64,000 nucleotides of DNA from a virus, in the IMG/VR virus record IMGVR_UViG_3300033984_000473, positions 1-64,000 of that record; one strand, written 5' to 3'. The notes under the pieces were generated by a model. That model ran no database searches. It saw only the letters and a list, made by a program, of their open reading frames with translations, and had not been told where the DNA came from. Both the position numbers and the translations under genes were made by a program. This document shows, in pieces, positions 25,080-33,354 of the stretch (its first letter is position 1; each line of letters begins with the position of its first letter).

Positions 25080-26921
25080 TTATCTTAATTCGTTGATATC
25101 AAATGTTGGAATACCATCAACTCTTACGTGACCGTAGAATCTGTTATTAACAACTTTTTTAGCGTAACGTGTCATAATACCTTTAACTGGAGCAAAGTTG
25201 AATGGGTTGTACATTGTTGGAGTTAATTGTAATGGAACGTATGGTGCATAGATATAACCAGTATCAAGTAATGATTTACCTTTGTGTCCGATGATTACTG
25301 AGTAAGGTGGAGCATAAGGGTCACGGTACACTTGGTAACGTCCGCTTAATGAACCGATTCTTTCAATACCCATGTTGTATTGGTCTTGCTCTGGGTTAGC
25401 ATCACTTACGTGGAAGTATTCTAAATCATCAAAAATAGCTGAGATTTCAGAAGAAACTACGATAAAGTTAGCACCACCTCTAAGAGTAGATTTGTGTATT
25501 TGAGCAGAAACTTGGTTTAATCTAGTGATTAAAGTTTGGTTCCAGTCTTTTTGAGTATATGGACTTGCAGCAGAAGAAGCTTTTCTCCAACCATTGTAAT
25601 CCCATCTCAATTGCCATGCAGCAGCTTTACGGATATCTCTAAGGATTTCACGGTCAATCTCAGCAGCAACTTGTTCAGATAACATAGCTGTTAATTCAGC
25701 TTCTGCATCAATGTTGTGGAATGCACTAACGTCTTGAGCAAGCTCTGGAGACCAAGTAGCACGTAATTTTCTTTCTTCAACAGCAACAACAACTTCGTCT
25801 AATTTGAAAGATACTTCTCCCATTTCAGTTTCAAGCTCTAATGTTGCGTATTCAGCCCATGCAGATGCAAATGTGAACGCTGTTACAGTAGTTGCAGAAG
25901 CACCAACATAACCATCATAAGTTGCAGTACCAGCACCACCAGCACCATTAGCTGTTGTTCCTACTGGGTGACGTAAGTCTAATTCTAAGTAAAGTGTACC
26001 AGTACCATCAGTCAATGCTTTTGAACCAGAAACAATTCCTTTACCATATTGTTGAGTAACTAATCTGAAAGGGATTTCTTTACCAGCAGCGATAATTGTG
26101 TTACCGTCACGGTCTAAGATACCTGTTACAGCAGAGTTAATAACGTGTAATGAAGCTAAGAATGACTCAGTATCCATGTTGTTACCATCAGCACCTGTCA
26201 TAACTTCTCTACCACCAGTTGTTACACCAGCAGAGAAACCAGAAATTCCTAAGATAATACCTCTTAATGAACCGTCAGTTGCAGTAGGTCCAGCAGACAT
26301 ACTTCCTGTAGCGATAGTGTAGTTACCATCAACTCCTAAAGTGAAAACAGCGTTAACACCAGGTTGGATAGTAAGAGTACCTTTAGAGTTATCAAATAAA
26401 CCATCATTGTAGAATGCATCGTAAAGATTTTTTCCAGCGAATGAAGTTACTGCACAATTAGCTTGGTTGATACAAGATGGAACACCACCGTTCATAGCTG
26501 TGTGAGCAGAGTAAGTAGTACCGTAAGCACCGTTACCACCATTAGCAGCGTAGTCAGAACCTGGTAAACCAGCAGCGTCAACACGTTGAGATGTAACTGG
26601 AACGAAGAAGAACAATTTACCGATTGGCATGTTCATAGCTTGTACAGATACGATATCATTAGCTAATAATTTAGAGAATACTCTACGTACAATTGGGAAT
26701 ACAACTGTTTCGAAAGAACCAGAAGAGTTAGTAGTAGTGTTTTCAGTTAATAATGTAGACGCTTGGTTTTCATATAACTGAGCGATGTTTTCTTTAACGT
26801 GTCCTTTTAGACCGTCTAGGAATCCTAATGAATCCCATTTAGATTGTGTTTCTTTACGGATAGCCTTCATGTGGTTTAATCCGATATTTCCAACCTGTCC
26901 AGATGTTAATAAATGTGACAT
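25080..26921 (-). CDS. Major capsid protein (T4 gp23-like)
   Basis: 613 residues. The N-terminus is a helical delta-like region up to TLLTE60, an L-T-E site in the same position and context as the gp21 cleavage site of T4 gp23. After it: VVFPIVRRVFSKLLANDIVSVQAMNMPIGKLFF (83-115, in parts), which matches the MVRRAIPNLIAFDICGVQPMNSPTGQVF block of gp23. C-terminal HK97-fold strands include YIYAPYVPLQLTPTMYNPF and a terminal GHVRVDGIPTFDINELR. The middle (about 120-345) is glycine/threonine-rich and longer than in T4 (521 residues), likely an inserted surface domain. Expected to form the hexamers of a large head. Confidence 0.93.
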   Translation of the reverse strand: MSHLLTSGQVGNIGLNHMKAIRKETQSKWDSLGFLDGLKGHVKENIAQLYENQASTLLTENTTTNSSGSFETVVFPIVRRVFSKLLANDIVSVQAMNMPIGKLFFFVPVTSQRVDAAGLPGSDYAANGGNGAYGTTYSAHTAMNGGVPSCINQANCAVTSFAGKNLYDAFYNDGLFDNSKGTLTIQPGVNAVFTLGVDGNYTIATGSMSAGPTATDGSLRGIILGISGFSAGVTTGGREVMTGADGNNMDTESFLASLHVINSAVTGILDRDGNTIIAAGKEIPFRLVTQQYGKGIVSGSKALTDGTGTLYLELDLRHPVGTTANGAGGAGTATYDGYVGASATTVTAFTFASAWAEYATLELETEMGEVSFKLDEVVVAVEERKLRATWSPELAQDVSAFHNIDAEAELTAMLSEQVAAEIDREILRDIRKAAAWQLRWDYNGWRKASSAASPYTQKDWNQTLITRLNQVSAQIHKSTLRGGANFIVVSSEISAIFDDLEYFHVSDANPEQDQYNMGIERIGSLSGRYQVYRDPYAPPYSVIIGHKGKSLLDTGYIYAPYVPLQLTPTMYNPFNFAPVKGIMTRYAKKVVNNRFYGHVRVDGIPTFDINELR

Positions 26922-26955
26922 AATTTGTTTGTTTTATTTTTTGGGTTATTTTATT

Positions 26956-28170
26956 TTATCTTTTTTCAACTCTGTTCATCAAATCAATGATTCTTTTTGT
27001 TGAAGGGTCAACATATGCTGTACTTTCGTTTAATTGTTTTGAAGTACTAGTAGATGCTTCTTTAATAATTTTACGTTCTACTGATTCGTTAATTGGTTTT
27101 CTTGAATCCAATTCGTTAGTAATAGTTTTGTAAAGTTTTTTTGATTCTACAAGGTTAGAAACTTCTCCATCAAATCTTTTGATGATATTTTGTTTCTCAG
27201 CTTTTGTAGTTGAATGCTCAGTTAATAATCTAGTTACATAAGTAAGATTACTATTGAACACTACAGTTTCAACTAATTTGCTTCTAAATTCTCTAAGAGC
27301 AGTTCTGAACTCGTCATTTTCAGCTTTTAGTTTAGTTGCTTCAGTTAGTAAACTGTTATATTTTTTAGTTGTTTCAGAAACTAATTTTTTTGCTGCGATA
27401 GATTCAGTTTTGATTTTACCAGCACCGCCAGTATTTGTCAAATCAGAATAAGATTTTCCATTTTGAGCTAAACCGATAACTAATTTTTCGTCTAGTTCTT
27501 CAACTTCTTCTTCTTCACCTTCTTCTTCACCTTCTTCTTCATCACCAACAGGTACTAAGTCATCTGGAATATCACTTCCTTCTTCTTCGTCATCCATTTC
27601 GATTTCATATTCCACATCGTCTTCTGCACCTTCTTCATCTTCCATACCCATATCGGCCATGTCTAAATCTAAATCCTCAGCTCCCGCTTCTGGTGTATTA
27701 CCATCTAATTTTACAACGTACTCACCTGGTTCTGAGATGTTCAAGTGAATTTCGTCACCCACGATTTCGATTTCGTCTTCGCCACTTAATTTTTTGTAGA
27801 TTGCGATTACGTCATCATCAGATGCTGCGGTCATATCCATTTCTTCTCCACCTAACGTATCAACGTCCATTCCCATTTCTGGTTCCATTTCTGGTCCCAC
27901 TTCTTCAGAGTCTTCCATGTCGCCTAAGCCACCTTCGATTGAATCATCTTCAGTACCTTCTTCATCAGACATTGTATCCAAGTCTAATTCTTCTGGTGCC
28001 TCTAAGTCTTCTTCTTCATAAATCTCTTTAACTAGAGATTCTTTCACTACACTATCAATTTCTTCTTTAGCTACGCTACGAAGTATTTCTTTTGTGTTAG
28101 CATTAAGAGCACTTTGAATATTTTTGATATCCAATAATGCTTCTTCAAGTATTGATTTGTTTTCTGCCAT
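26956..28170 (-). CDS. Prohead core scaffold protein (gp22-like)
   Basis: 404 residues, extremely acidic from about 50 to 230 (long Glu/Asp runs), then a helical C-terminal half. It lies between the prohead protease and the major capsid gene, the place of gene 22 in T4. Several L-x-E or N-E-S sites (SLLTEATK, RLLTEHSTT, KQLNESTA) fit a scaffold that is cut into small peptides by the protease during head maturation. Transcribed with the capsid gene, 34 bases upstream of it. Confidence 0.78.
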   Translation of the reverse strand: MAENKSILEEALLDIKNIQSALNANTKEILRSVAKEEIDSVVKESLVKEIYEEEDLEAPEELDLDTMSDEEGTEDDSIEGGLGDMEDSEEVGPEMEPEMGMDVDTLGGEEMDMTAASDDDVIAIYKKLSGEDEIEIVGDEIHLNISEPGEYVVKLDGNTPEAGAEDLDLDMADMGMEDEEGAEDDVEYEIEMDDEEEGSDIPDDLVPVGDEEEGEEEGEEEEVEELDEKLVIGLAQNGKSYSDLTNTGGAGKIKTESIAAKKLVSETTKKYNSLLTEATKLKAENDEFRTALREFRSKLVETVVFNSNLTYVTRLLTEHSTTKAEKQNIIKRFDGEVSNLVESKKLYKTITNELDSRKPINESVERKIIKEASTSTSKQLNESTAYVDPSTKRIIDLMNRVEKR

Positions 28171-28241
28171 TTTAGTTTTTTGTTTTTTGTATTTATTTAT
28201 TTTATTTCAATTAAATAAACAATGAGATATACTCATTTGTT

Positions 28242-28250
28242 AATAAATAT
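28242..28250 (-). promoter_or_regulatory. Late-type promoter motif for scaffold-capsid unit
   Basis: ATATTTATT on the minus strand, about 71 bases before the scaffold ATG, in the AT-rich 131-base gap after the protease gene. Confidence 0.45.
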
Positions 28251-28301
28251 GTGTAATTTTATCAAAAATCGTTTTAACCTTAAAAAAATTAAAAAAAAAT
28301 A

Positions 28302-29027
28302 CTATTCAGATAAAAATTTATCTAAATTATTTAATAGGTTTTCTTTTAATATTGGTTTTTTAATTTCTACGTTTTCAACATATGGTGCCATTTCTTCTCT
28401 ACTTCTTCCAATCCACGCATCTGGTGTAGATGGTGCTGTAACAACATCCCAACAAATAATCTCGAAATCGTCTTGAACAATTTGCTCACCGTTTTTACCT
28501 TCTTTAAGTGAACCAACACCTCTAGAAGATACACCTATCTTAATTCTATTTCTTAGTAAGTTAGCAACTTCATCACCTTTGGTTGATACGATACCATAGT
28601 TAATAAAACCAGGTGTCATTAAGATTTCCATCTTACCCATAAGTGTATGACCTTCCCACCATGTTTCAACAATGTTGTGTGATATTCTATCACCAGCAAT
28701 AATTGAAGACTCTGGGTGGTCTAATTCACCAACAGCTCTACGTTCACGTATTGCTTCTTGATATAGTCTGTCTTGATGTTTAAGGATAGCTTCTGGATAG
28801 ATTCTACCATTACGATTAAGTATACCGTATTTCTGTAATACCACGTAAACTATAAGTGGTTCAACTATTGCTAGTTTCCCACCAGTATCTAGTTTTTTAA
28901 TTTCATTAATGAATGGTTGATTTCTAGGCTCTTCTGGAGATATATAACCAGCATCATGCTCGATTAATCCACCCCAACCGCTTTCACCACGTTTTAATAC
29001 TCTAAAGTCTTTATAATTTATGTCCAT
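28302..29027 (-). CDS. Prohead maturation protease (gp21-like)
   Basis: 241 residues. The fold's key features are present: NRNGRIYPEAIL (71-82), the catalytic histidine in GELDHPESS (100-108, His104) and the catalytic serine in KIGVSSRGVGSL (163-174, Ser167 or Ser168), typical of the herpesvirus-assemblin-like protease of T4-type phages. FEIICWDVVTAPSTPDAWIG (193-212) is the conserved C-terminal strand-loop. It should cleave scaffold, capsid and packaged proteins after L/I-x-E. Gene order portal, small core genes, protease, scaffold, capsid matches T4. Confidence 0.93.
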   Translation of the reverse strand: MDINYKDFRVLKRGESGWGGLIEHDAGYISPEEPRNQPFINEIKKLDTGGKLAIVEPLIVYVVLQKYGILNRNGRIYPEAILKHQDRLYQEAIRERRAVGELDHPESSIIAGDRISHNIVETWWEGHTLMGKMEILMTPGFINYGIVSTKGDEVANLLRNRIKIGVSSRGVGSLKEGKNGEQIVQDDFEIICWDVVTAPSTPDAWIGRSREEMAPYVENVEIKKPILKENLLNNLDKFLSE

Positions 29028-29045
29028 GTTTACTATCTATATAGA

Positions 29046-29054
29046 TATAAATAT
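29046..29054 (-). promoter_or_regulatory. Late-type promoter motif before the protease gene
   Basis: ATATTTATA on the minus strand, 18 bases before the ATG. Confidence 0.6.
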
Positions 29055-29063
29055 CGACAATAA

Positions 29064-29099
29064 ATAAAAAAACCCCCAATATCACTATCGAGGGTTTAA
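29064..29099 (-). terminator. Terminator after the gene at 29111
   Basis: AAACCC and GGGTTT close a stem with partially paired interior, followed by seven T on the minus strand. Ends the preceding unit before the protease promoter. Confidence 0.65.
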
Positions 29100-29110
29100 A
29101 TTTTATTATT

Positions 29111-29554
29111 TTATATTTTTTTCTTGTGGAATTTGAATGTTTTATTTTCATCAAATACCGATTTAATAACCATAGGTGTAATCCTATCTAAGTTATAACT
29201 CATCTTATCCGAGTTTACTGGTAATTCTGTGTGTAAGAATAATGTTATCTCACAATTCATAAAGCTACGCTTGCCGTATCTTATTCCAGACTCTCTTATG
29301 TCTAAGTCAACTATTGTATCGTTTCGAACAAAATCACTATCTGATTCTGAATAAAAATGATTAAACAATACATTTTTTATTTTCTTGTTAATGTCTTTTA
29401 TACTTCTTGTGTAATTGACACCTTCTTCCTCTAAGGGTTCGGCCCATGCCGAGATGTTAATATAAACCGCTTTTGGGTTTTTGTTGTTAACACTACCAAA
29501 AACTACATTATAGTTTTTGAAGTTGTTATTCTTGATTTCTTTTCCTGTTTTCAT
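29111..29554 (-). CDS. Hypothetical protein under a host-type promoter
   Basis: 147 residues from the ATG at 29554; an upstream in-frame ATG is ruled out because a good promoter overlaps that region. Composition is mixed alpha/beta: VVFGSVNNKNPKAVYINISAWAE (about 17-39, in parts), a helix with SIKDINKKIKNVLFNHF, then beta segments (TIVDLDIRESGIRYG, CEITLFLHTELPVN). No family recognised. The host-type promoter in the middle of the head block suggests early or constitutive expression. Confidence 0.7.
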   Translation of the reverse strand: MKTGKEIKNNNFKNYNVVFGSVNNKNPKAVYINISAWAEPLEEEGVNYTRSIKDINKKIKNVLFNHFYSESDSDFVRNDTIVDLDIRESGIRYGKRSFMNCEITLFLHTELPVNSDKMSYNLDRITPMVIKSVFDENKTFKFHKKKI

Positions 29555-29572
29555 ATACCTGGTATTTTTATA

Positions 29573-29602
29573 CAAATATACGCATTTTTCCAGGAAAGTC
29601 AA
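29573..29602 (-). promoter_or_regulatory. Host-type promoter TTG-N19-TATATTTG
   Basis: On the minus strand TTG (29600-29602) and TATATTTG (29573-29580) are separated by 19 bases, the Bacteroidota -33/-7 arrangement. The -7 element ends 18 bases before the ATG at 29554. Confidence 0.75.
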
Positions 29603-29608
29603 ATCTGG

Positions 29609-29950
29609 TTAGTGACCCATTTTACCCCAAATAGAAATCGCAATTCCGATTATGATTTGGATAAATGCAACTATTGCAATAGCAGCACCTAACAATGTTT
29701 TTTGTTTATAAAGTTCATCCTTAGCTTCTTTCATTTGACTAGGTGACCAAACTTCATTTACTTTTTCAATCCATGCTGAATTTGTACTAACACTTTTTTC
29801 GATGCTCTTAACATCGTTTAATTTAAGGTTCATTTCGTTTAGCTTTCCATCAAAGTCTGAACGCATTTTTTCGTGGTTATCATTTAAACGCTCCAATTCC
29901 TTTAGAACTAATTTACTGTAATCTCCCCAACTATCTTTTTCTTCTGCCAT
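29609..29950 (-). CDS. Small C-tail-anchored membrane protein with coiled coil
   Basis: 113 residues. A long charged coiled coil (about 8-75) ends in one hydrophobic segment, LLGAAIAIVAFIQIIIGIAISIW (about 87-109, read in parts), followed by GKMGH. The layout (cytoplasmic coiled coil plus C-terminal anchor) resembles XhlA-type holin accessories and other lysis or exclusion proteins, but no diagnostic motif is present. It ends seven bases before the host-type promoter of the next gene. Confidence 0.7.
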   Translation of the reverse strand: MAEEKDSWGDYSKLVLKELERLNDNHEKMRSDFDGKLNEMNLKLNDVKSIEKSVSTNSAWIEKVNEVWSPSQMKEAKDELYKQKTLLGAAIAIVAFIQIIIGIAISIWGKMGH

Positions 29951-29952
29951 GG

Positions 29953-30183
29953 TTATATAATATTAATTTTATTTAATATATTAGTTACTGCAATGCACAT
30001 TGACTCGTAACATTTAATTTTTATTTTCGCTGTTTTAGCATCGTCAATTTCTTCTTTTCCGATGTCGACAACTTCTTTTAATTGTTTGACAACTTCTTTA
30101 TATGAGTTGTCGGTATTTTGTGAACATATCTTATCAGTCAAGACTCTTAACTGTAGAATATTTTCACTTGGAACGCTTTTCAT
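29953..30183 (-). CDS. Hypothetical 76-residue protein
   Basis: Helical and charged (VVKQLKEVVDIGKEEIDDAKTAKIKIK), with three cysteines; not recognised. Two bases upstream of the membrane-protein gene and 22 bases downstream of the putative core protein, so it belongs to the same unit. Its place between portal and protease corresponds to the small head genes 67/68 of T4, but composition does not prove that. Confidence 0.65.
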   Translation of the reverse strand: MKSVPSENILQLRVLTDKICSQNTDNSYKEVVKQLKEVVDIGKEEIDDAKTAKIKIKCYESMCIAVTNILNKINII

Positions 30184-30205
30184 GGTATTAATGTTTAATT
30201 ATTTA

Positions 30206-30973
30206 TTATTTTAAACTAGTTCTCAATTCTACCAATTTTGATATGTTTTTGAAAAAATCTTCATTGATTTCTAATTTGTCATTTAATAATTTGTCTTTAA
30301 CACGCAATAGTTTATCTTTTGCGTTTAAATCCGCACCTTCAAGTTTCAAGTTTATCATATCGATACACTCTCTAACTGTTGCTGTATATACTTCAGATTT
30401 TTTAACATCATCTGAATCAATCAAAGCTTTAAGAATTTGTTTTTCAGATTCATCTAACATTGAATATTTTTCATTGTATTTTTCAACCATGATAGTTGAA
30501 ATCATACTGTTAGGTAAATCGATTGATTCTTTAACTTCTTTTGGTTTATTTGTTTTCATGAAATTGATAATACTAGCAGTAGCCTCAACGATTGCGTCAA
30601 TGTTGCCAGTTGTTTTATCCGTAAATATTAATTTTGAAATATTTTCGTGTAACTCTTCATTTGTATATTCACCTTTAGCTTGTTCAAACAAGATTGGGTT
30701 AGCTAAAGCGAAATTAGCCTCAACTATATCGTTTTTTGAAAACTTTTTAAGTAGAGCAATATTTTCTTGTAAAAACAAATTTGCTTTAAATTCATTTTCC
30801 TCTATCTTATTTTCAATATTATTATAAACTAAAAATTGAGTTCTTAAAATATCACTCTCTTTAATAGTTTTTATGTATTTTTTGAACAATTGTTTGCTAT
30901 CGTTGTTTTTATCAACAAGCCCTTCAGCCAAAATTCCATTAAACGCATTTTTTATTTTACCAAAATTTTGCAT
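30206..30973 (-). CDS. Putative prohead core / internal head protein
   Basis: 255 residues, almost all helix, rich in Lys, Glu and Asn. The N-terminus MQNFGKIKNAFNGILAEGLV contains an L-A-E site at residues 15-17, consistent with trimming by the prohead protease. It lies immediately downstream of the portal gene, the position of the small core genes in T4. Function inferred only from position, helical content and the cleavage-like site. Confidence 0.6.
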   Translation of the reverse strand: MQNFGKIKNAFNGILAEGLVDKNNDSKQLFKKYIKTIKESDILRTQFLVYNNIENKIEENEFKANLFLQENIALLKKFSKNDIVEANFALANPILFEQAKGEYTNEELHENISKLIFTDKTTGNIDAIVEATASIINFMKTNKPKEVKESIDLPNSMISTIMVEKYNEKYSMLDESEKQILKALIDSDDVKKSEVYTATVRECIDMINLKLEGADLNAKDKLLRVKDKLLNDKLEINEDFFKNISKLVELRTSLK

Positions 30974-30988
30974 ATGTTTTTATTTATT

Positions 30989-30997
30989 AATAAATAT
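30989..30997 (-). promoter_or_regulatory. Late-type promoter motif
   Basis: ATATTTATT on the minus strand, 15 bases before the ATG at 30973. Confidence 0.5.
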
Positions 30998-31019
30998 TAT
31001 AATTTACTCGAAAAAATCA

Positions 31020-33050
31020 TTATTCTTCCAACATTTTGTCAATACCACTAATCATGTCATCGATGTTTTCATTTATCTTAACATTCTTATCGTAAATCTT
31101 AACTTTTTCCTCTTTGTTTGTTTCAGTCGGTTTCACTGATTCTATTAGCAAATCAACAAATCTACCCTCGTATTTTTTATTTCTAGCATTAAGTTTTTCA
31201 CTCAAAATACTTTTTTCTTCTTTAAGTAATTTTTTTAATTTATTTACGGATTCAGCTACAGTTTCTGGGGCTTCTTCAGTTGCCGCAGCACCTTCTTCAC
31301 CACCAGCTTCAGTTGCCGCTGCACCTTCTTCACCTTCAGCACCACCTTCAGTGTCACCAAAGTCTAAATCTTCACCAGCACCGCCACCGCCACCGAATGA
31401 ACCACCTAGACCACCGCCACCACCAGCGGCACCATCTTCACCTTCTTCACCACCAGCAGCACCACCACCAGTTAATGCAAGTTGATAATCACCATAGATT
31501 CTATCTACAACATCAAACATACCAGTATGTTTAATAACATTACCAGAATTAGCCAATTCAGCTGAAGCGGCTTTTTCCATTCTTTGCTCAAGTAAATCTT
31601 GTTTGATTTCATCATCAGACCATCCTAGGATATCTCTATGTGCTTTAGTCATCGACATAGCACCAAATCCATTACCAGCATCGGCCACAGCATCTTTATA
31701 AAGAGTAATCTTCAATTGTAAATGCTCAATTTTAAGCATTTCAGCCTGTGTAGATGGGTTGTTAAGTGTAAGTGTAAAATTATCTAAGTCTTCTTCAAAA
31801 CCTAGAATGTATAAATGTATAATCGCAATCTTATTAAGCTCTTGAAGCATAGATTGTTGGATACGGTTGATTGTTCTAGAGAAACGAATATCTTGTAGAG
31901 CTAAGTTTTTACCCTCACCTGTAGCTTCCTCAAAACCTAAGAAAGGCTTAGGAACACGCAATGCTGTGAATAAATTTCTTTGTAAGTATTCAATATCTGC
32001 AATCTGGTCCAAGTTTTCAGCACCAGGCAATGTATCAATAGGGTTAGGTGCACCTTCAGTTCTCATAGGGATAAAGAAATCTTGGTCATTGGCCAATTGG
32101 TTATAACGTAAATCGATTTGACCAGTTTGTGGGTCAGTAATTGGCATACGTTTAAATCTGTCAGCAATTTGGTTTACGTAAGCTTCAACATCGGCATCAT
32201 CAATATTACCAACATAGATTTTATATACTCTACGTTCTGGAGCTCTAGTAACACGGTAAACAAGCATTGAATCCTCAGAAAGGATAAGTTGTTTCCAAAT
32301 ACGTCTTGCTTTCTCTAAAACTGATGTTCCGTAAGGTAAACGTCTATCATCACCTAGAAGTCTAAAGTGAGCAATTTGCCATGAATTGAATTCAACATCA
32401 CGACCTCTCCAGAAGAATTTTACTTTATCTGTACTACTAACTTCTTCGTTAGGTAATTCTCTACCAGAAATCATATCAAACAATCCACTTTCTCTACGTT
32501 CCATTTCATAGTTAGGCATTTGTTTACCACCTAACACACCATGAGTATCATCTATATTCAAATAAACAAAGTTATCACCGTATTTACATGTATTTCTAGT
32601 CCACATCGGTAATGATGTGTGCAAATCAAGTCTATTGAAGAATAAATCTTCTAGGATACCTTTTACACGTTTACTATCAGAATAGATATTCATTACCCTA
32701 CCGTTATCATTTACTGTTGTAGATTCTTCCATCATTACGTCTAATGCAGCCGCAATTGTTGGGTAAAACTCCATAGCTTCGAAATCGGAATAAGAACCGA
32801 TACGAGTTGTTTCATAGTTGATTGATTGTTGGAACAATCCACTCTCAACTTTTTTCCAAGTATTTCCTAATAACTTGTTTTGTTGTGCTTGTAACTTTGC
32901 TGCGTCAAACTCAGCTTTGTCAGTAGTTCTAAGTAATTCACCTTTACCCAAGTTGTAACGTTGAGTTGGTTGTTTTTGAGTATGCTTAACAGCATCTGGA
33001 CTAATTACTTGACCTAATCTTTGAAATAATGTTAAATTTTTATTTGCCAT
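31020..33050 (-). CDS. Portal protein (T4 gp20-like)
   Basis: 676 residues. The core (about 55-500) matches gp20-type portals: FYPTIAAALDVMMEESTT (76-93), WTRNTCKYGDNFVYLNID (about 145-162), VEFNSWQIAHFRL, YRVTRAPERRVYKIYVGN and NLFTALRVPKPFLG. T4 gp20 has 524 residues; the extra length is a Gly/Ala/Glu-rich tail (about 540-605) and a helical C-terminus containing SILSEKLNARNKK and L-I-E/I-N-E sites. The portal dodecamer forms the head vertex through which DNA is packaged; the tail may be a phage-specific addition exposed in the head. Confidence 0.9.
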   Translation of the reverse strand: MANKNLTLFQRLGQVISPDAVKHTQKQPTQRYNLGKGELLRTTDKAEFDAAKLQAQQNKLLGNTWKKVESGLFQQSINYETTRIGSYSDFEAMEFYPTIAAALDVMMEESTTVNDNGRVMNIYSDSKRVKGILEDLFFNRLDLHTSLPMWTRNTCKYGDNFVYLNIDDTHGVLGGKQMPNYEMERRESGLFDMISGRELPNEEVSSTDKVKFFWRGRDVEFNSWQIAHFRLLGDDRRLPYGTSVLEKARRIWKQLILSEDSMLVYRVTRAPERRVYKIYVGNIDDADVEAYVNQIADRFKRMPITDPQTGQIDLRYNQLANDQDFFIPMRTEGAPNPIDTLPGAENLDQIADIEYLQRNLFTALRVPKPFLGFEEATGEGKNLALQDIRFSRTINRIQQSMLQELNKIAIIHLYILGFEEDLDNFTLTLNNPSTQAEMLKIEHLQLKITLYKDAVADAGNGFGAMSMTKAHRDILGWSDDEIKQDLLEQRMEKAASAELANSGNVIKHTGMFDVVDRIYGDYQLALTGGGAAGGEEGEDGAAGGGGGLGGSFGGGGGAGEDLDFGDTEGGAEGEEGAAATEAGGEEGAAATEEAPETVAESVNKLKKLLKEEKSILSEKLNARNKKYEGRFVDLLIESVKPTETNKEEKVKIYDKNVKINENIDDMISGIDKMLEE

Positions 33051-33095
33051 AACTTTTTTATTAAATTATAATGTTTTTTTTAGAAAATTAAAGAG

Positions 33096-33350
33096 TTATT
33101 GAACATAATCACACTCTACGTATGCTAAATGGGCTTGTTTATTCTCAACAATCCCCAAACTATATACGTAAGTTGTTATCCAATCTTGCCCTTGTGAGTT
33201 AGGTAATGCAGAACAATAATAAGGCTTAGCGTTATTATTCAAAGAATTGCTTGCCGTTCTCTTTGTTAAATCATTAGGTAATGGTGACCATTTATATAAT
33301 TGAGCCCCACTAGATTTTAATGTAAATACTTTTTTTCCTACAAATGCCAT
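33096..33350 (-). CDS. Hypothetical 84-residue protein
   Basis: Small beta-rich protein between terminase and portal genes, starting MAFVGKKVFTLKSSGAQ and containing KPYYCSALPNSQGQDWITTYVYSLGIVENKQA. No known motif. Its start lies four bases after the terminase stop in the same direction. A small neck, decoration or structural protein is plausible. Confidence 0.65.
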   Translation of the reverse strand: MAFVGKKVFTLKSSGAQLYKWSPLPNDLTKRTASNSLNNNAKPYYCSALPNSQGQDWITTYVYSLGIVENKQAHLAYVECDYVQ

Positions 33351-33354
33351 TGTT

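Noticed and set aside
27693-28031. Plus-strand Leu/His/Arg-rich open frame
   Set aside because: Antisense shadow of the acidic scaffold coding region.
30243-30827. 194-codon open frame on the plus strand
   Set aside because: Lies entirely inside the minus-strand core-protein gene, has low-complexity Ser/Leu/Phe composition and no start signals.
31114-31534. Plus-strand Ser/Pro- and His-rich open frames
   Set aside because: Mirror images of the Gly/Ala/Glu-rich tail of the portal gene; composition explained by codon shadow.
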